The notes: generated from the sequence alone by a model not told the origin. A DNA stretch of 40,022 nucleotides from Bacteroidia bacterium (GCA_030426345.1 JAUHYU010000045.1:1-40022); one strand, 5' to 3'; counted from the first letter of the stretch, positions 1 to 8,772 are shown. Numbers and translations are program-made.

Positions 1-1362
1 CCTCATCACTTGCTTTATACTTCACTTCCTGATTGGGCACAATCTCTCGGAACGGCCTTTTCGATCATGTTGATTGCTCCTTCCTGGGGCGGTATGTTGA
101 ATGGATTGATGACACTAAGGGGAGCTTGGGATAGAGTTCGGGAAGAACCTGTGCTGAAATTCATGGTAGTGGCTGTGACGGCATATGGAATGTCCACTTT
201 TGAAGGACCGATGTTGTCGCTCAAAAATTTCAACGCCGTGGCGCACTATACCGATTATATCATTGCGCACGTTCACGTTGGTGCCTTGGGTTGGAATGGA
301 TTTTTGACTTTTGGCATTTTGTATTGGTTGATTCCAAAAATGTGGAACACGAAGTTGTATTCTAATAAATTGGCCAACTTACATTTCTGGATTGGCTCCT
401 TGGGTATTGTATTTTATGCATTGCCACTCTACGCAGCATTTTTTGTACAGAGCTTGATGTGGAAACAATTTACTCCTGATGGAATTTTGGCATATCCTAA
501 CTTCTTGGAAACAGTTACCCAGATTGTGCCAATGTATATGCTTCGCGCCTTTGGCGGGACATTGTATTGGATCGGTTCGCTGGTAATGGTATATAATCTG
601 GTGAAAACAGCTTACGCCGGAAAATTTATGGCCAATGAACCTGCTGAGGCTCCGGCATTGGAAAAGAAAGAGTTTAAGGGAGAACACTGGCACAGCGTAT
701 TGGAAAGAAAGCCTGTACTTTTTACTACACTGTCTTTAGTGGCCATCTTAATTGGAGGTATTGTGGAAATGGTGCCAACATTCCTGATAAAATCTAATAT
801 TCCTACGATAGCAGCTGTAAGGCCCTATACACCACTAGAACTGGAAGGTAGGGATATCTACATTCGCGAAGGTTGCGTAGGCTGCCACTCGCAGATGATA
901 CGCCCTTTCCGTTGGGAAACGGAACGCTATGGAGAATACTCTAAGGCGGGAGAATTCGTATATGATCATCCGTTCCTTTGGGGGTCGAAAAGGACGGGGC
1001 CGGATTTACATAGGGTAGGTAAAAAGTACCCGGACTCGTGGCACTATTACCACATGTATGACCCTACGAGTACTTCTCAAGGATCACTAATGCCCCGATA
1101 TCCATGGCTATACGAAAATGATTTTGATCAAAATAGTATTGGTAAAAAGATCAACGCCATGCGCACCCTTGGAGTTCCTTATGAAGAGGGTTATGAGGAT
1201 CAGGCCGCTGCGGATATGCAAAAACAGGCCGAACAAATTGCAGCTAAACTCAAGACAGAGAGTATTGAGACTGATCCAAACTTAGAAATCATTGCACTGA
1301 TTGCTTATCTGCAACGGCTAGGAACGGACATAAAAGTTCAGGAAACCGCTTCGGCTCCATAA
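1..1362 (+). CDS. ccoNO: cbb3-type cytochrome c oxidase fused subunit I/II (CcoNO), 5'-truncated by window edge
   Basis: This is the C-terminal part of a fused CcoN-CcoO protein; the reading frame is open to base 1, so the N-terminus lies outside the window. The first visible residues (HHLLYT, then LPDWAQ) carry the paired histidines of the CcoN binuclear centre, and IIAHVHVGALGWNGF holds the following haem-ligand histidines. After a linker rich in E/K comes one membrane anchor and the CcoO part, with a single haem c motif (GCVGCHSQ), the family signature MIRPFRWETERYG, and conserved GPDLHRVG and MPRYPWL. CcoN reduces oxygen at haem b3/CuB and CcoO passes electrons in from cytochrome c. N-O fusion is known in Bacteroidota. 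It is followed 16 bases later by the CcoQ-like gene. Function is certain; only the missing N-terminus cannot be judged. Confidence 0.97.
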   Translation, partial: PHHLLYTSLPDWAQSLGTAFSIMLIAPSWGGMLNGLMTLRGAWDRVREEPVLKFMVVAVTAYGMSTFEGPMLSLKNFNAVAHYTDYIIAHVHVGALGWNGFLTFGILYWLIPKMWNTKLYSNKLANLHFWIGSLGIVFYALPLYAAFFVQSLMWKQFTPDGILAYPNFLETVTQIVPMYMLRAFGGTLYWIGSLVMVYNLVKTAYAGKFMANEPAEAPALEKKEFKGEHWHSVLERKPVLFTTLSLVAILIGGIVEMVPTFLIKSNIPTIAAVRPYTPLELEGRDIYIREGCVGCHSQMIRPFRWETERYGEYSKAGEFVYDHPFLWGSKRTGPDLHRVGKKYPDSWHYYHMYDPTSTSQGSLMPRYPWLYENDFDQNSIGKKINAMRTLGVPYEEGYEDQAAADMQKQAEQIAAKLKTESIETDPNLEIIALIAYLQRLGTDIKVQETASAP

Positions 1363-1378
1363 TTTAAATACAAGAGAG

Positions 1379-1570
1379 ATGTTTAAACATTATTTTGAAC
1401 AAATACAGAATATAGAAATATGGCCGATCATATCGCTCATTATTTTTTTCGTGTTTTTCACCATAACATTGGTGAGGATCTTTTTTCTGGATAAGGGTTA
1501 TTTGGAAAAAATGAGCGGCTTGCCATTGGAGGATGAAGGCGATGAATCAATTACGAATTTGAAGAATTAA
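1379..1570 (+). CDS. ccoQ: Small cbb3 oxidase subunit (CcoQ/FixQ-like)
   Basis: A 63-residue protein with one central membrane helix (about residues 15-36, IIFFVFFTITLVRIFFL) and a short acidic tail. Size, topology and position between the CcoNO fusion and CcoP match CcoQ, a small subunit that stabilises the cbb3 complex in other bacteria. Sequence conservation in this family is low, so the call rests mainly on context. The ATG lies just after a purine-rich stretch (agagag), which could act as a weak ribosome binding site. The next gene starts 13 bases after the stop, consistent with a single transcript. Confidence 0.8.
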   Translation: MFKHYFEQIQNIEIWPIISLIIFFVFFTITLVRIFFLDKGYLEKMSGLPLEDEGDESITNLKN

Positions 1571-1613
1571 TATTTCCATCATTATGCTAATATCGATACT
1601 AAATACCAAATGG

Positions 1614-2492
1614 ATGAAAAGAACATTAATCATGTTTTTATTCTTTGGATTGGCCATACCTACTTTTGCTCAAGAAAGCGAAACCGCCCCAATTTCTCAA
1701 GGCGATATGTTGTTGATCGTTTTAATCTTGGTGCTCATAGTAGCATTGCTCATTCTCGTGATCGGGATGTATGTGATCAGCATCGTCAGGATTATTCTCC
1801 TAGAAGATAAAAAACAAAAAGCCGAGGCTGAAGGCAAAGTATTTGACCCATCTTCTGAAAAGTCATGGTGGCAAAAGTTCCAGAGGAGTGCTACGGATGC
1901 CGTGCCTATCGAGAAAGAAGAGACCATCATGTTGGATCACGACTATGACGGAATCCATGAATTGGACAACCACCTGCCGCCATGGTGGAAATGGTTGTTT
2001 TACGGAGGCATCGCATGGGGAATCGTTTACATGTTGGTGTACCACGTGTTTGATGCCTTGCCACTGCAGGAAGAAGAGTACGCGATTGAAATGGCGGCTG
2101 CTAAGTCGGCTCGGGAAGAATTAATGGCTTCAGAAGGAAATAATATTGATGAAAATACCGTAGAATTTAGTGAAGAAGCGGAAGTGCTGGCCAAAGGAAA
2201 AATCATTTATGATCGGGACTGTGCGGTCTGCCATGCTCCAGAAGGGCAGGGATTGATCGGGCCAAATTTTACGGATAATTACTGGCTTCATGGAGGTGGA
2301 ATCAAAGATGTGTTCCACACTATTAAATACGGAGTTCCAGAAAAGGGGATGATCCCTTGGCAAAGCAAGCTTTCCCCATCAGATATTCGTGATGTGGCAA
2401 GTTATGTATTGACATTTGTGGGGACTACTCCGAAAAACCCTCCAGCGCCCAAAGGGCCTGAAGGGGAAGAATACAAGCCCGAGGCGGAATAA
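1614..2492 (+). CDS. ccoP: cbb3-type cytochrome c oxidase subunit III (CcoP), mono-haem form
   Basis: CcoP carries electrons to the catalytic subunit of the cbb3 oxidase. From the ATG at 1614 the protein has 292 residues: a signal-like hydrophobic start ending near TFAQ, a strongly hydrophobic helix (about residues 30-55), the FixP N-terminal signature (DYDGIHELDNHLPPWW) leading into a second helix, and a C-terminal cytochrome c domain with one haem motif (CAVCH near residue 203) and a later methionine (GMIPW) as probable axial ligand. Proteobacterial CcoP usually has two haem c motifs; only one is present here. An upstream in-frame ATG at 1584 would add ten residues; I prefer 1614 because it gives a normal signal-peptide start. 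It ends 12 bases before the next open frame. Confidence 0.93.
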   Translation: MKRTLIMFLFFGLAIPTFAQESETAPISQGDMLLIVLILVLIVALLILVIGMYVISIVRIILLEDKKQKAEAEGKVFDPSSEKSWWQKFQRSATDAVPIEKEETIMLDHDYDGIHELDNHLPPWWKWLFYGGIAWGIVYMLVYHVFDALPLQEEEYAIEMAAAKSAREELMASEGNNIDENTVEFSEEAEVLAKGKIIYDRDCAVCHAPEGQGLIGPNFTDNYWLHGGGIKDVFHTIKYGVPEKGMIPWQSKLSPSDIRDVASYVLTFVGTTPKNPPAPKGPEGEEYKPEAE

Positions 2493-2521
2493 GGCTGTAG
2501 GTGTTTGAATCATTTTTCTTT

Positions 2522-2542
2522 AAAAAGCATTCAAAATCCATG
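2522..2542 (+). repeat. Dispersed 21-nt motif copy
   Basis: AAAAAGC, spacer ATTC, AAAATCCATG. Exact match, 13 bases upstream of the SIMPL gene start. Confidence 0.85.
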
Positions 2543-2555
2543 GATAATTAAGCAT

Positions 2556-3263
2556 ATGAATAAAAGAAATTGTTTGCTCGTTTTAATGGTTTTTTCATGC
2601 TTTTTTGTCTACGGACAGGATAAGAATTTTATAGACCAGCCGTATATAGAAACGTCTGCTCATGTAGATACACTGGTGACGCCGGATAGGATTTATATCA
2701 ATATCTTAATTGCTGAAAAAGATACCAAAGGAAAAACTTCGGTTGAAGAGCAGGAGAAGGAAATGGAGGCCGCATTCAAAAAACTTGGTATCGATACCAA
2801 AAAAGACCTAACACTTAATGATCTGGCAAGCAATTTCAAAAAATATTTCCTGAAGCAGCAGGATGTGCTCAAAAGCAAATCATACACACTGTTGGTTCGC
2901 GATGCACAAATGGCAGGTCGGGTGATTGTGGCATTGGAAGACATCGAAATATCAAATGTCAATATTGACCGCACAGAGTTTGCAAGGATAGAAGAGCTTA
3001 AAATGCATCTAAAATCCATGGCTGTTCACAAGGCCAATCAGCAAGCAGAATTTATGGCAGCTCCTTTGAAACAAATTGTAGGCCCGGCGATTTATATTTC
3101 TGATCGGTCGAACATTATGAATTCATATCAGAGCATGCCCATGGAAATTAGATTAAGGGGGAATTCAAGTGCTAAGAAGGAGGTGTATCAACCTGCTGAC
3201 ATTGAGTTTGAAAAGATAAAAGTGGAAAATGTGGTAGAGGTAAAGTTTAAATTGGGACAGTAG
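2556..3263 (+). CDS. SIMPL-domain (DUF541) exported protein
   Basis: A 235-residue exported protein of the SIMPL/DUF541 family. From the ATG at 2556 it has a signal peptide (MNKRNCLLVLMVFSCFFVYG) with likely cleavage before QDKNF. The rest shows the family pattern: an N-terminal ETSAHVDTLVTPDRIYINI strand segment, a helical region around residues 60-110, and a second strand-rich half with YISDRSN. The family's biochemical role is poorly defined; members are periplasmic or outer-membrane linked. An upstream in-frame ATG at 2505 would put 17 hydrophilic residues before the signal peptide, so it is unlikely. The gene sits between ccoP and ccoG in the same direction, which is an odd place for it. 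The upstream gap contains a copy of the 21-nt dispersed motif, and a second copy lies inside the gene. Confidence 0.8.
   Translation: MNKRNCLLVLMVFSCFFVYGQDKNFIDQPYIETSAHVDTLVTPDRIYINILIAEKDTKGKTSVEEQEKEMEAAFKKLGIDTKKDLTLNDLASNFKKYFLKQQDVLKSKSYTLLVRDAQMAGRVIVALEDIEISNVNIDRTEFARIEELKMHLKSMAVHKANQQAEFMAAPLKQIVGPAIYISDRSNIMNSYQSMPMEIRLRGNSSAKKEVYQPADIEFEKIKVENVVEVKFKLGQ
3000..3020 (+). repeat. Dispersed 21-nt motif copy
   Basis: AAAATGC, spacer ATCT, AAAATCCATG. One mismatch; in the SIMPL gene, coding MHLKSM. Confidence 0.75.
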
Positions 3264-3297
3264 AACACCCTTACAACCCTTTCCTCAAAAAGATAGA

Positions 3298-4716
3298 ATG
3301 GAAGATTTATATCAGTATGATCATGAATACCGGGACTCAATAGCCACCGTCGATGAACAAGGGAAACGCATCTGGGTGTATCCCAAAAAGCCAAGTGGAA
3401 AATTTCACAATTATAGAATAGTAGTTTCGATCGTGCTGCTTGCGGTGTTGTTTGGTATGCCGTTTATCAAAGTCAATGGCAATCCATTTATGCTCATCGA
3501 TGTTTTCAATCTAAAGTTCATCCTCTTTGGCATCCATTTTTGGCCCCAGGATTTTCATATCCTAGCTTTTGCCATGATCACCATGGTAGTTTTTATTGTT
3601 TTGTTTACTGTGGTATTTGGCAGAGTATGGTGCGGGTGGACATGCCCACAAACCATTTTCATGGAAATGGTATTCCGGAAAATTGAATACTGGATCGAAG
3701 GCGATGCCACCAAACAACGCAAGCTTAATAAAGCACCCTGGACAACGAAAAAGGCTATTAAGAAAACTACTAAGCATCTTATTTTTATAATTATTTCCTT
3801 GTTGATCTCGCATACCTTTCTTTCCTATATCGTGGGAATAGATAAACTTCGGGTCATTGTCAGCGGATCACCTACCGAGAACTTGGTGGGGTTCATAGCG
3901 CTCATGGTTTTTACAGGCATTTTCTACTATGTTTTTGCATTTTTTCGCGAACAGGTATGTATCGCCGTTTGTCCTTATGGAAGATTGCAGGGCGTTTTCC
4001 TTGGGAATGATAGCATTGCCGTGATGTACGATTGGCTGCGCGGCGAGAAGCGAGGCAGGTTGAAAAAAGGAAAAATTGAAGAGGATAAAGGGGATTGTAT
4101 CGATTGTCATTTGTGCGTACACGCTTGCCCGACGGGCATTGATATCCGCAACGGGACTCAGCTCGAATGTGTCAATTGTACTGCCTGTGTCGATGCCTGC
4201 GATCATGTAATGGACAAAATCAACAAGCCGCGTGGCCTGATCAAATACGCCTCTTACAATGGAATAAAAGAGGGTAATAGTAGGATTTTCACTCCAAGAG
4301 TAATGGGCTACTCAGCTGTACTTATATTATTGGTTACAGCTACAGCTTCTATGCTTTTTACCAGGTCAGACATTGAAGCAACAATTTTAAAAGTGCCCGG
4401 TCAATTATATCAGGAACAGCCAAATGACCGGATTAGTAACTTGTATAATATCCAGTTTATCAATAAAACCACTGAGGACATAAAATTGGATCTGAAGGTT
4501 AAGGATTATCCTGATGCCACCATCAAACGTGTGGGGGAAGAAAGCTTGGATGTAAAAGCTGAAGGTCAAATGGATGCTGTATTTTTTATTGAGATGGAAA
4601 AAAAAGATATCCAAAAAATGAAAACCTCTTTGCAGATTGAATTGAGTGCAGATGGGGAGTTTATAGAAGAAATTCAAACAAATTTTGTAGGACCCGCAAC
4701 TAGTAGAAGAAAATGA
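3298..4716 (+). CDS. ccoG: cbb3 oxidase accessory protein CcoG (FixG/RdxA)
   Basis: A 472-residue membrane iron-sulphur protein needed for cbb3 assembly, in other bacteria through copper reduction. It has several membrane helices (about residues 38-60, 80-105, 160-180, 195-220 and 340-358). Two ferredoxin-type cysteine clusters follow (CIDCHLCVHACP then CVNCTACVDACD, residues about 267-305), and RVWCGWTCPQTIFMEMVFR is the canonical motif of the first half. The C-terminal 110 residues form the Ig-like FixG tail. Length is normal for the family. Its stop overlaps the start of the next gene (ATGA), indicating translational coupling with the FixH-like gene. Confidence 0.96.
   Translation: MEDLYQYDHEYRDSIATVDEQGKRIWVYPKKPSGKFHNYRIVVSIVLLAVLFGMPFIKVNGNPFMLIDVFNLKFILFGIHFWPQDFHILAFAMITMVVFIVLFTVVFGRVWCGWTCPQTIFMEMVFRKIEYWIEGDATKQRKLNKAPWTTKKAIKKTTKHLIFIIISLLISHTFLSYIVGIDKLRVIVSGSPTENLVGFIALMVFTGIFYYVFAFFREQVCIAVCPYGRLQGVFLGNDSIAVMYDWLRGEKRGRLKKGKIEEDKGDCIDCHLCVHACPTGIDIRNGTQLECVNCTACVDACDHVMDKINKPRGLIKYASYNGIKEGNSRIFTPRVMGYSAVLILLVTATASMLFTRSDIEATILKVPGQLYQEQPNDRISNLYNIQFINKTTEDIKLDLKVKDYPDATIKRVGEESLDVKAEGQMDAVFFIEMEKKDIQKMKTSLQIELSADGEFIEEIQTNFVGPATSRRK
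3903..3923 (-). repeat. Degenerate dispersed motif copy
   Basis: On the minus strand: AAAATGC, spacer CTGT, AAAAACCATG. Two mismatches; inside ccoG, antisense. Confidence 0.4.
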
Positions 4717-5150
4717 ATTGGGGATGGAAAATAGTGATCGTTTATAGTTTATTCGCAGTGGCGACATTATCGACTGCGATGTATTTTATGGGGCAAGAAG
4801 TTGATTTAGTGGCAGAGGATTACTACAAGCAAGAGATGGAATATCAGGTGCAGATCGATAAAATGACAAATGCCAAGGCCTTGCCGCAGCCTCTGGATAT
4901 CTTCTATTCTTCTTCAGACAAAGAAGTGCAACTTAATTTCCCTTTGGATCAAATAAAAGACCTTGAGGGAACCGTAGATTTTTATCGCCCGTCTGACGCC
5001 GGGGATGATGTTTCTTTTAATTTAAAACCATCTAAAACCGGAAAACAAATAATCCCTGTAGGAAATTTGCGCCATGGGTATTGGAAGGTAAAGGTCTCGT
5101 GGAAGGTAGGAAATGCCGAATATTTCCATGAAAAGCGCTTGAATCTTTAA
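4713..5150 (+). CDS. ccoH: FixH/CcoH family protein
   Basis: A 145-residue protein with one N-terminal membrane helix (about residues 5-25) followed by a soluble, strand-rich extracytoplasmic domain. The motif GQEVDLVAEDYYKQEMEYQ and a late WKVKVSW strand match the FixH family, which helps cbb3 oxidase assembly. Its ATG overlaps the ccoG stop by four bases, and the next gene begins one base after its stop, so the three are almost certainly translated from one message. Confidence 0.9.
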   Translation: MNWGWKIVIVYSLFAVATLSTAMYFMGQEVDLVAEDYYKQEMEYQVQIDKMTNAKALPQPLDIFYSSSDKEVQLNFPLDQIKDLEGTVDFYRPSDAGDDVSFNLKPSKTGKQIIPVGNLRHGYWKVKVSWKVGNAEYFHEKRLNL

Positions 5151-5151
5151 A

Positions 5152-5856
5152 ATGCTGTGGTCTGCATTTATGATCGGTTTATTTGGAAGCTTTCATTGCA
5201 TAGGGATGTGTGGGCCAATTGCGTTAGCTCTTCCTGTCCAGAAAAATAAGACTACGGATCTTATCATTGGTCGCGTACTATACAATGTCGGAAGGGCAAT
5301 CACCTATGCTGCGATAGGTGTGGTATTTGGCCTGATCGGGCAAAGTTTATCACTTGCAGGTCTTCAACAGTCAGTTTCGATTTTTGCCGGAGTATTAATA
5401 TTGCTTATGGTTTTGCTACCCTCTAAATATGCGCAACGAATATATCTACTAAAACCGGCCTATGGTTTCACCAACTTTTTGAAAAGAAAATTTGGAGCTT
5501 TGTTCAGGAGAAAATCTATTGGAACCACATTTTATATTGGTTTGCTAAATGGTTTCCTCCCTTGCGGATTGGTTTACATCGCAGTTGCCGGGGCCATTGC
5601 TTCTGGTAATTTTCTGGACGGTGCTACCTATATGTTTGTCTTTGGTTTAGGCACTTTGCCAATGATGCTGGCGTTTTCCCTTGCAGGGAATTTTATTGGA
5701 CTCAATGTGAGAAAATATATCAACAAGATGATCCCGGCTTTCATGATCGTTTTGGCATTTCTATTTATCCTTAGAGGAATGAATCTGGGGATTCCCTACA
5801 TCAGCCCAATGCTACAATCCCCGGATATTTCTTCCGAAGCAGTGATCTGCCATTGA
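5152..5856 (+). CDS. SafE/TauE-like (DsbD_2/UreH-like) membrane protein of the cbb3 cluster
   Basis: A 234-residue polytopic membrane protein with about six helices. The first helix contains HCIGMCGP (Cys16 and Cys20), and a later helix contains NGFLPCGLVYIA; such cysteine motifs are the hallmark of the SafE/UreH-like branch that is common at the end of bacterial cbb3 gene clusters. By context it probably helps metal (copper) or thiol handling during oxidase maturation, although it is usually labelled only as a sulfite exporter TauE/SafE family protein. It begins one base after the FixH-like gene and is the last gene of the run. No hairpin terminator is visible in the 134 bases that follow. 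Confidence 0.85.
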   Translation: MLWSAFMIGLFGSFHCIGMCGPIALALPVQKNKTTDLIIGRVLYNVGRAITYAAIGVVFGLIGQSLSLAGLQQSVSIFAGVLILLMVLLPSKYAQRIYLLKPAYGFTNFLKRKFGALFRRKSIGTTFYIGLLNGFLPCGLVYIAVAGAIASGNFLDGATYMFVFGLGTLPMMLAFSLAGNFIGLNVRKYINKMIPAFMIVLAFLFILRGMNLGIPYISPMLQSPDISSEAVICH

Positions 5857-5990
5857 ATGGTTCTATCCATAATTCGACTTATTTCATAAAGAGGAAGTAA
5901 GGTTTGCATTTTATCAATTATTCCAACTATATTCGGAAATTCTGACCAAAATCAGCCTAGACTTAAAGACTTTTTATACGCAACCCAATT

Positions 5991-6242
5991 ATGGAAAATC
6001 TCAAAAAATACTGGAAACGAAATTTACTTTATCTCACTGTTTTATTGTCCTTTTGGTTTATTATATCTTTTGGATGCGGAATATTGTTTGTCGATGAGTT
6101 AAATCACATCAGAATCGGAGGTTTCAAGCTTGGTTTTTGGTTTGCTCAGCAAGGTGCTATCTATGGATTTATAGTGGTTATTTTTGTTTATACCTTCCTC
6201 ATGAATCGACTAGACAAAAAATATGACCTTGACGAAAAATAG
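5991..6242 (+). CDS. DUF4212 small subunit of a sodium/solute symporter
   Basis: An 83-residue protein with two membrane helices (about residues 13-32 and 49-70) flanked by basic N-terminal and charged C-terminal ends. The pattern LKKYWKRNLLYL, IRIGGFKLGFWFAQQGAIYGFIVVIFVY matches DUF4212, which is regularly encoded directly upstream of a large sodium:solute symporter. The large partner starts 56 bases downstream. The pair probably forms one transporter for small organic acids such as acetate; the substrate cannot be read from sequence. Confidence 0.9.
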   Translation: MENLKKYWKRNLLYLTVLLSFWFIISFGCGILFVDELNHIRIGGFKLGFWFAQQGAIYGFIVVIFVYTFLMNRLDKKYDLDEK

Positions 6243-6298
6243 TATCAATTTCCTCACCTCCTTTTTTATTAACCCAAAACAAGAAAAATCTTTTTAGT

Positions 6299-7993
6299 AT
6301 GGATGTTCAAACTTGGACTTACATTATCGTAGGCATCACATTCGCAATTTATATTGGTATAGCTATTTGGTCGCGAGCCGGCTCCACAGGAGAATTTTAT
6401 GTGGCAGGAGGAGGTGTGCACCCTTTGGCCAACGGCATGGCAACAGCTGCAGATTGGATGTCGGCGGCATCCTTCATTTCCATGGCAGGACTCATATCTT
6501 TCATGGGTTATGATGGCTCTGTATACCTGCTCGGGTGGACAGGAGGATATGTTTTACTGGCATTGTTGTTGGCGCCATACCTCAGAAAATTCGGCAAGTT
6601 TACTGTGCCTGATTTCGTGGGTGATCGGTACTATTCGCAGACTGCGAGAACTGTAGCTGTTTTTTGTGCATTGTTTGTATCCTTTACTTATGTCGCCGGA
6701 CAAATGCGTGGCGTTGGTGTGGTCTTTTCGCGATTCTTGGAAGTACCGGTAAATTATGGAGTGATCATCGGAATGTTCATCGTATTCTTCTACGCAGTGC
6801 TCGGAGGTATGAAAGGTATCACTTACACCCAAGTGGCACAATATTGTATTTTGATATTTGCATTCATGGTTCCTGCCATATTTATTTCTATTATGCTCAC
6901 AGACAATCCTATTCCGCAATTGGGATTTGGAGGTAAGTTGGCTGATGGCACATACTTATTGGATAAACTAGATGGACTCCATGAAGAACTTGGATTTGCA
7001 AAATACACGGAAGGGTCGAAAGGGATGTGGGATATTTTTTGCATTACGGGGGCGCTTATGGTTGGTACTGCAGGATTGCCACATGTGATTGTACGTTTCT
7101 TTACTGTTCCGAAAGTTAAGGATGCTCGCCTGTCTGCGGGATACGCCTTAGTTTTTATTGCTATCCTTTACACCACTGCACCGGCAATTTCTGTTTTTGC
7201 AAGGACCAATCTCATCAATACTGTCAAGGATACTCCGTATGACCAACTACCAAAATGGTTTGGCGATTGGGAAGAAACCGGGCTGATTGGATTTGACGAT
7301 AAAAATGGAGATGGCAAGGTGCAATATGTAGCCGATGCCGAAAGAAATGAATTGATCATTGATAAAGACATCATGGTGCTGGCCAACCCTGAGATTGCTC
7401 AATTGCCCAATTGGGTGATAGCACTTGTGGCCGCAGGAGGTCTCGCCGCAGCACTCTCAACGGCAGCAGGCTTGTTGCTTGTGATTTCTGCCTCCGTTTC
7501 CCATGACTTGATCAAAAAGCAACTAAATCCAAATATTTCTGAAAAGTCTGAATTGATCGTGGCACGGGTTGCAGCAGGCTTTGCGGTGTTGGTAGCGGGA
7601 TATTTTGGAGTTAATCCTCCGGATTATGTAGCTGCTACCGTTGCTTTTGCTTTTGGATTGGCGGCTTCTTCGTTTTTTCCGGTCATTATCATGGGGATTT
7701 TCAGCAAACGGATGAACAAAGAGGGAGCGATTGCTGGGATGATTACCGGGATTGTATTTACTAGTGCATATATCATCAATTTTAAATTTCTTGATCCGGC
7801 TTCCAATGTCTCGGAAAATTGGTGGTTCGGCATTTCCCCGGAAGGGATAGGATTTATAGGAATGCTTTTAAATTTCATCGTTTCATGGGTGGTGATGCAA
7901 TTTACCCCTGCTCCGGCACAGGATATCCGTGATATGGTGGAAAGTATCCGATATCCAAGAGGTGCGGACGAAGCACATGAAATCGAATTTTAA
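6299..7993 (+). CDS. Sodium:solute symporter (cation/acetate symporter-like), large subunit
   Basis: A 564-residue member of the sodium:solute symporter family, close to the branch that pairs with DUF4212. About 13 membrane helices can be traced. Diagnostic stretches are GEFYVAGGGVHPLANGMATAADWMSAASF near the N-terminus, and GTAGLPHVIVRFFTVPKVKDAR and AALSTAAGLLLVISASVSHDL in the middle. A hydrophilic insertion of about 70 residues (about 320-370, with DDKNGDGKVQYVADAE) resembles an acidic, calcium-binding-like loop. It probably takes up acetate or a related carboxylate with sodium. It lies 56 bases after its small subunit in the same operon. Confidence 0.92.
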   Translation: MDVQTWTYIIVGITFAIYIGIAIWSRAGSTGEFYVAGGGVHPLANGMATAADWMSAASFISMAGLISFMGYDGSVYLLGWTGGYVLLALLLAPYLRKFGKFTVPDFVGDRYYSQTARTVAVFCALFVSFTYVAGQMRGVGVVFSRFLEVPVNYGVIIGMFIVFFYAVLGGMKGITYTQVAQYCILIFAFMVPAIFISIMLTDNPIPQLGFGGKLADGTYLLDKLDGLHEELGFAKYTEGSKGMWDIFCITGALMVGTAGLPHVIVRFFTVPKVKDARLSAGYALVFIAILYTTAPAISVFARTNLINTVKDTPYDQLPKWFGDWEETGLIGFDDKNGDGKVQYVADAERNELIIDKDIMVLANPEIAQLPNWVIALVAAGGLAAALSTAAGLLLVISASVSHDLIKKQLNPNISEKSELIVARVAAGFAVLVAGYFGVNPPDYVAATVAFAFGLAASSFFPVIIMGIFSKRMNKEGAIAGMITGIVFTSAYIINFKFLDPASNVSENWWFGISPEGIGFIGMLLNFIVSWVVMQFTPAPAQDIRDMVESIRYPRGADEAHEIEF

Positions 7994-8008
7994 ACAGTAT
8001 TTAATTTC

Positions 8009-8033
8009 AATGATTTATATTTGCCAAATCATT
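8009..8033. promoter_or_regulatory. Inverted repeat flanking a TAnnTTTG -7 box upstream of the DUF4136 gene
   Basis: TATATTTG at 8016-8023 fits the Bacteroidota -7 consensus exactly, 32 bases before the ATG of the lipoprotein gene. It overlaps an 8-bp inverted repeat (AATGATTT at 8009-8016, AAATCATT at 8026-8033), so most of the box would lie in the loop. No good -33 TTTG is visible at the right distance. The repeat could be an operator or a weak terminator of the symporter operon. Confidence 0.45.
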
Positions 8034-8054
8034 TATAAATAATCAATTAATGCA

Positions 8055-8636
8055 ATGAAAAATATCATACTATTCCTCGGAACTGCTTTTCTTTTGGGCG
8101 CTTGTTCCACTATTCAATTTACTTCCGACAAGGATGGTTCTGTAGATTTTACACAGTATAAAACCTTGAGCTATTATGGCTGGCAAGAGGAAAGTGACAA
8201 AATATTAAACCGATTTGATAAGGAACGCATAGAGAAGGCTTTTGCTGATGAATTTGAAAAACGAGGTCTGAATTTGATCGAACGTGACGGTGATGTTGTG
8301 GTGTCATTGTATATTGTGGTTGACCAGAAAACCGGGACAACTGCCTATACTAATCACTATGGCGGTGGTGGACCCTACGGATATTATGGAGGCTTTGGTT
8401 ATGGTGCTGGCTGGGGCTGGGGAATGGGGTATTCGTCTACTTCATACCAGGAATATGATTACAAAGTAGGGACCCTTGTGTGTGATGTCTTTGATTCAGA
8501 AACTAAGAAACTAGTATGGCAGGGAGTGGTCTCCGGTAAGTTGGATGATAATCCAAACAACAGGGAAAAAAATGTCCCTCGAATTGTCAATGAATTGATG
8601 AAGCGATATCCTGTGCCTGCTTCCAAGAAAAAATAA
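8055..8636 (+). CDS. DUF4136 lipoprotein
   Basis: A 193-residue lipoprotein: a hydrophobic start ends in LLGAC, giving Cys17 as the lipidation site. The body follows the DUF4136 pattern (DFTQYKTLSYYGWQ, then ERIEKAFADEFEKRGLNLIERDGDVVVSLYI). Between about residues 98 and 127 there is a glycine/tyrosine-rich stretch (GGGGPYGYYGGFGYGAGWGW) that is often seen in this family, followed by YKVGTLVCDVFDSETKKLVWQGVVSG. Function is unknown; it is expected in the periplasm or outer membrane. A -7 promoter box lies 32 bases upstream. Confidence 0.9.
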   Translation: MKNIILFLGTAFLLGACSTIQFTSDKDGSVDFTQYKTLSYYGWQEESDKILNRFDKERIEKAFADEFEKRGLNLIERDGDVVVSLYIVVDQKTGTTAYTNHYGGGGPYGYYGGFGYGAGWGWGMGYSSTSYQEYDYKVGTLVCDVFDSETKKLVWQGVVSGKLDDNPNNREKNVPRIVNELMKRYPVPASKKK

Positions 8637-8692
8637 GCTAACAATCTATCATAAATCCATGAGGTGACTTGCTCCAAACCCTTTTTGCAATT

Positions 8693-8713
8693 CATGGATT
8701 TCAGATGCTTTTT
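8693..8713 (-). repeat. Dispersed 21-nt motif copy
   Basis: On the minus strand: AAAAAGC, spacer ATCT, GAAATCCATG. One mismatch to the consensus; intergenic. Confidence 0.8.
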
Positions 8714-8772
8714 ATCCATTTTTAATTCAATAGGTTCTGAGACTCTTTTAACCTTGCGAAGCAACTCTTTCC

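Noticed and set aside
1101-1110. ATCCATGG in ccoO
   Set aside because: It encodes the conserved RYPWL motif of CcoO and lacks the left block of the dispersed motif.
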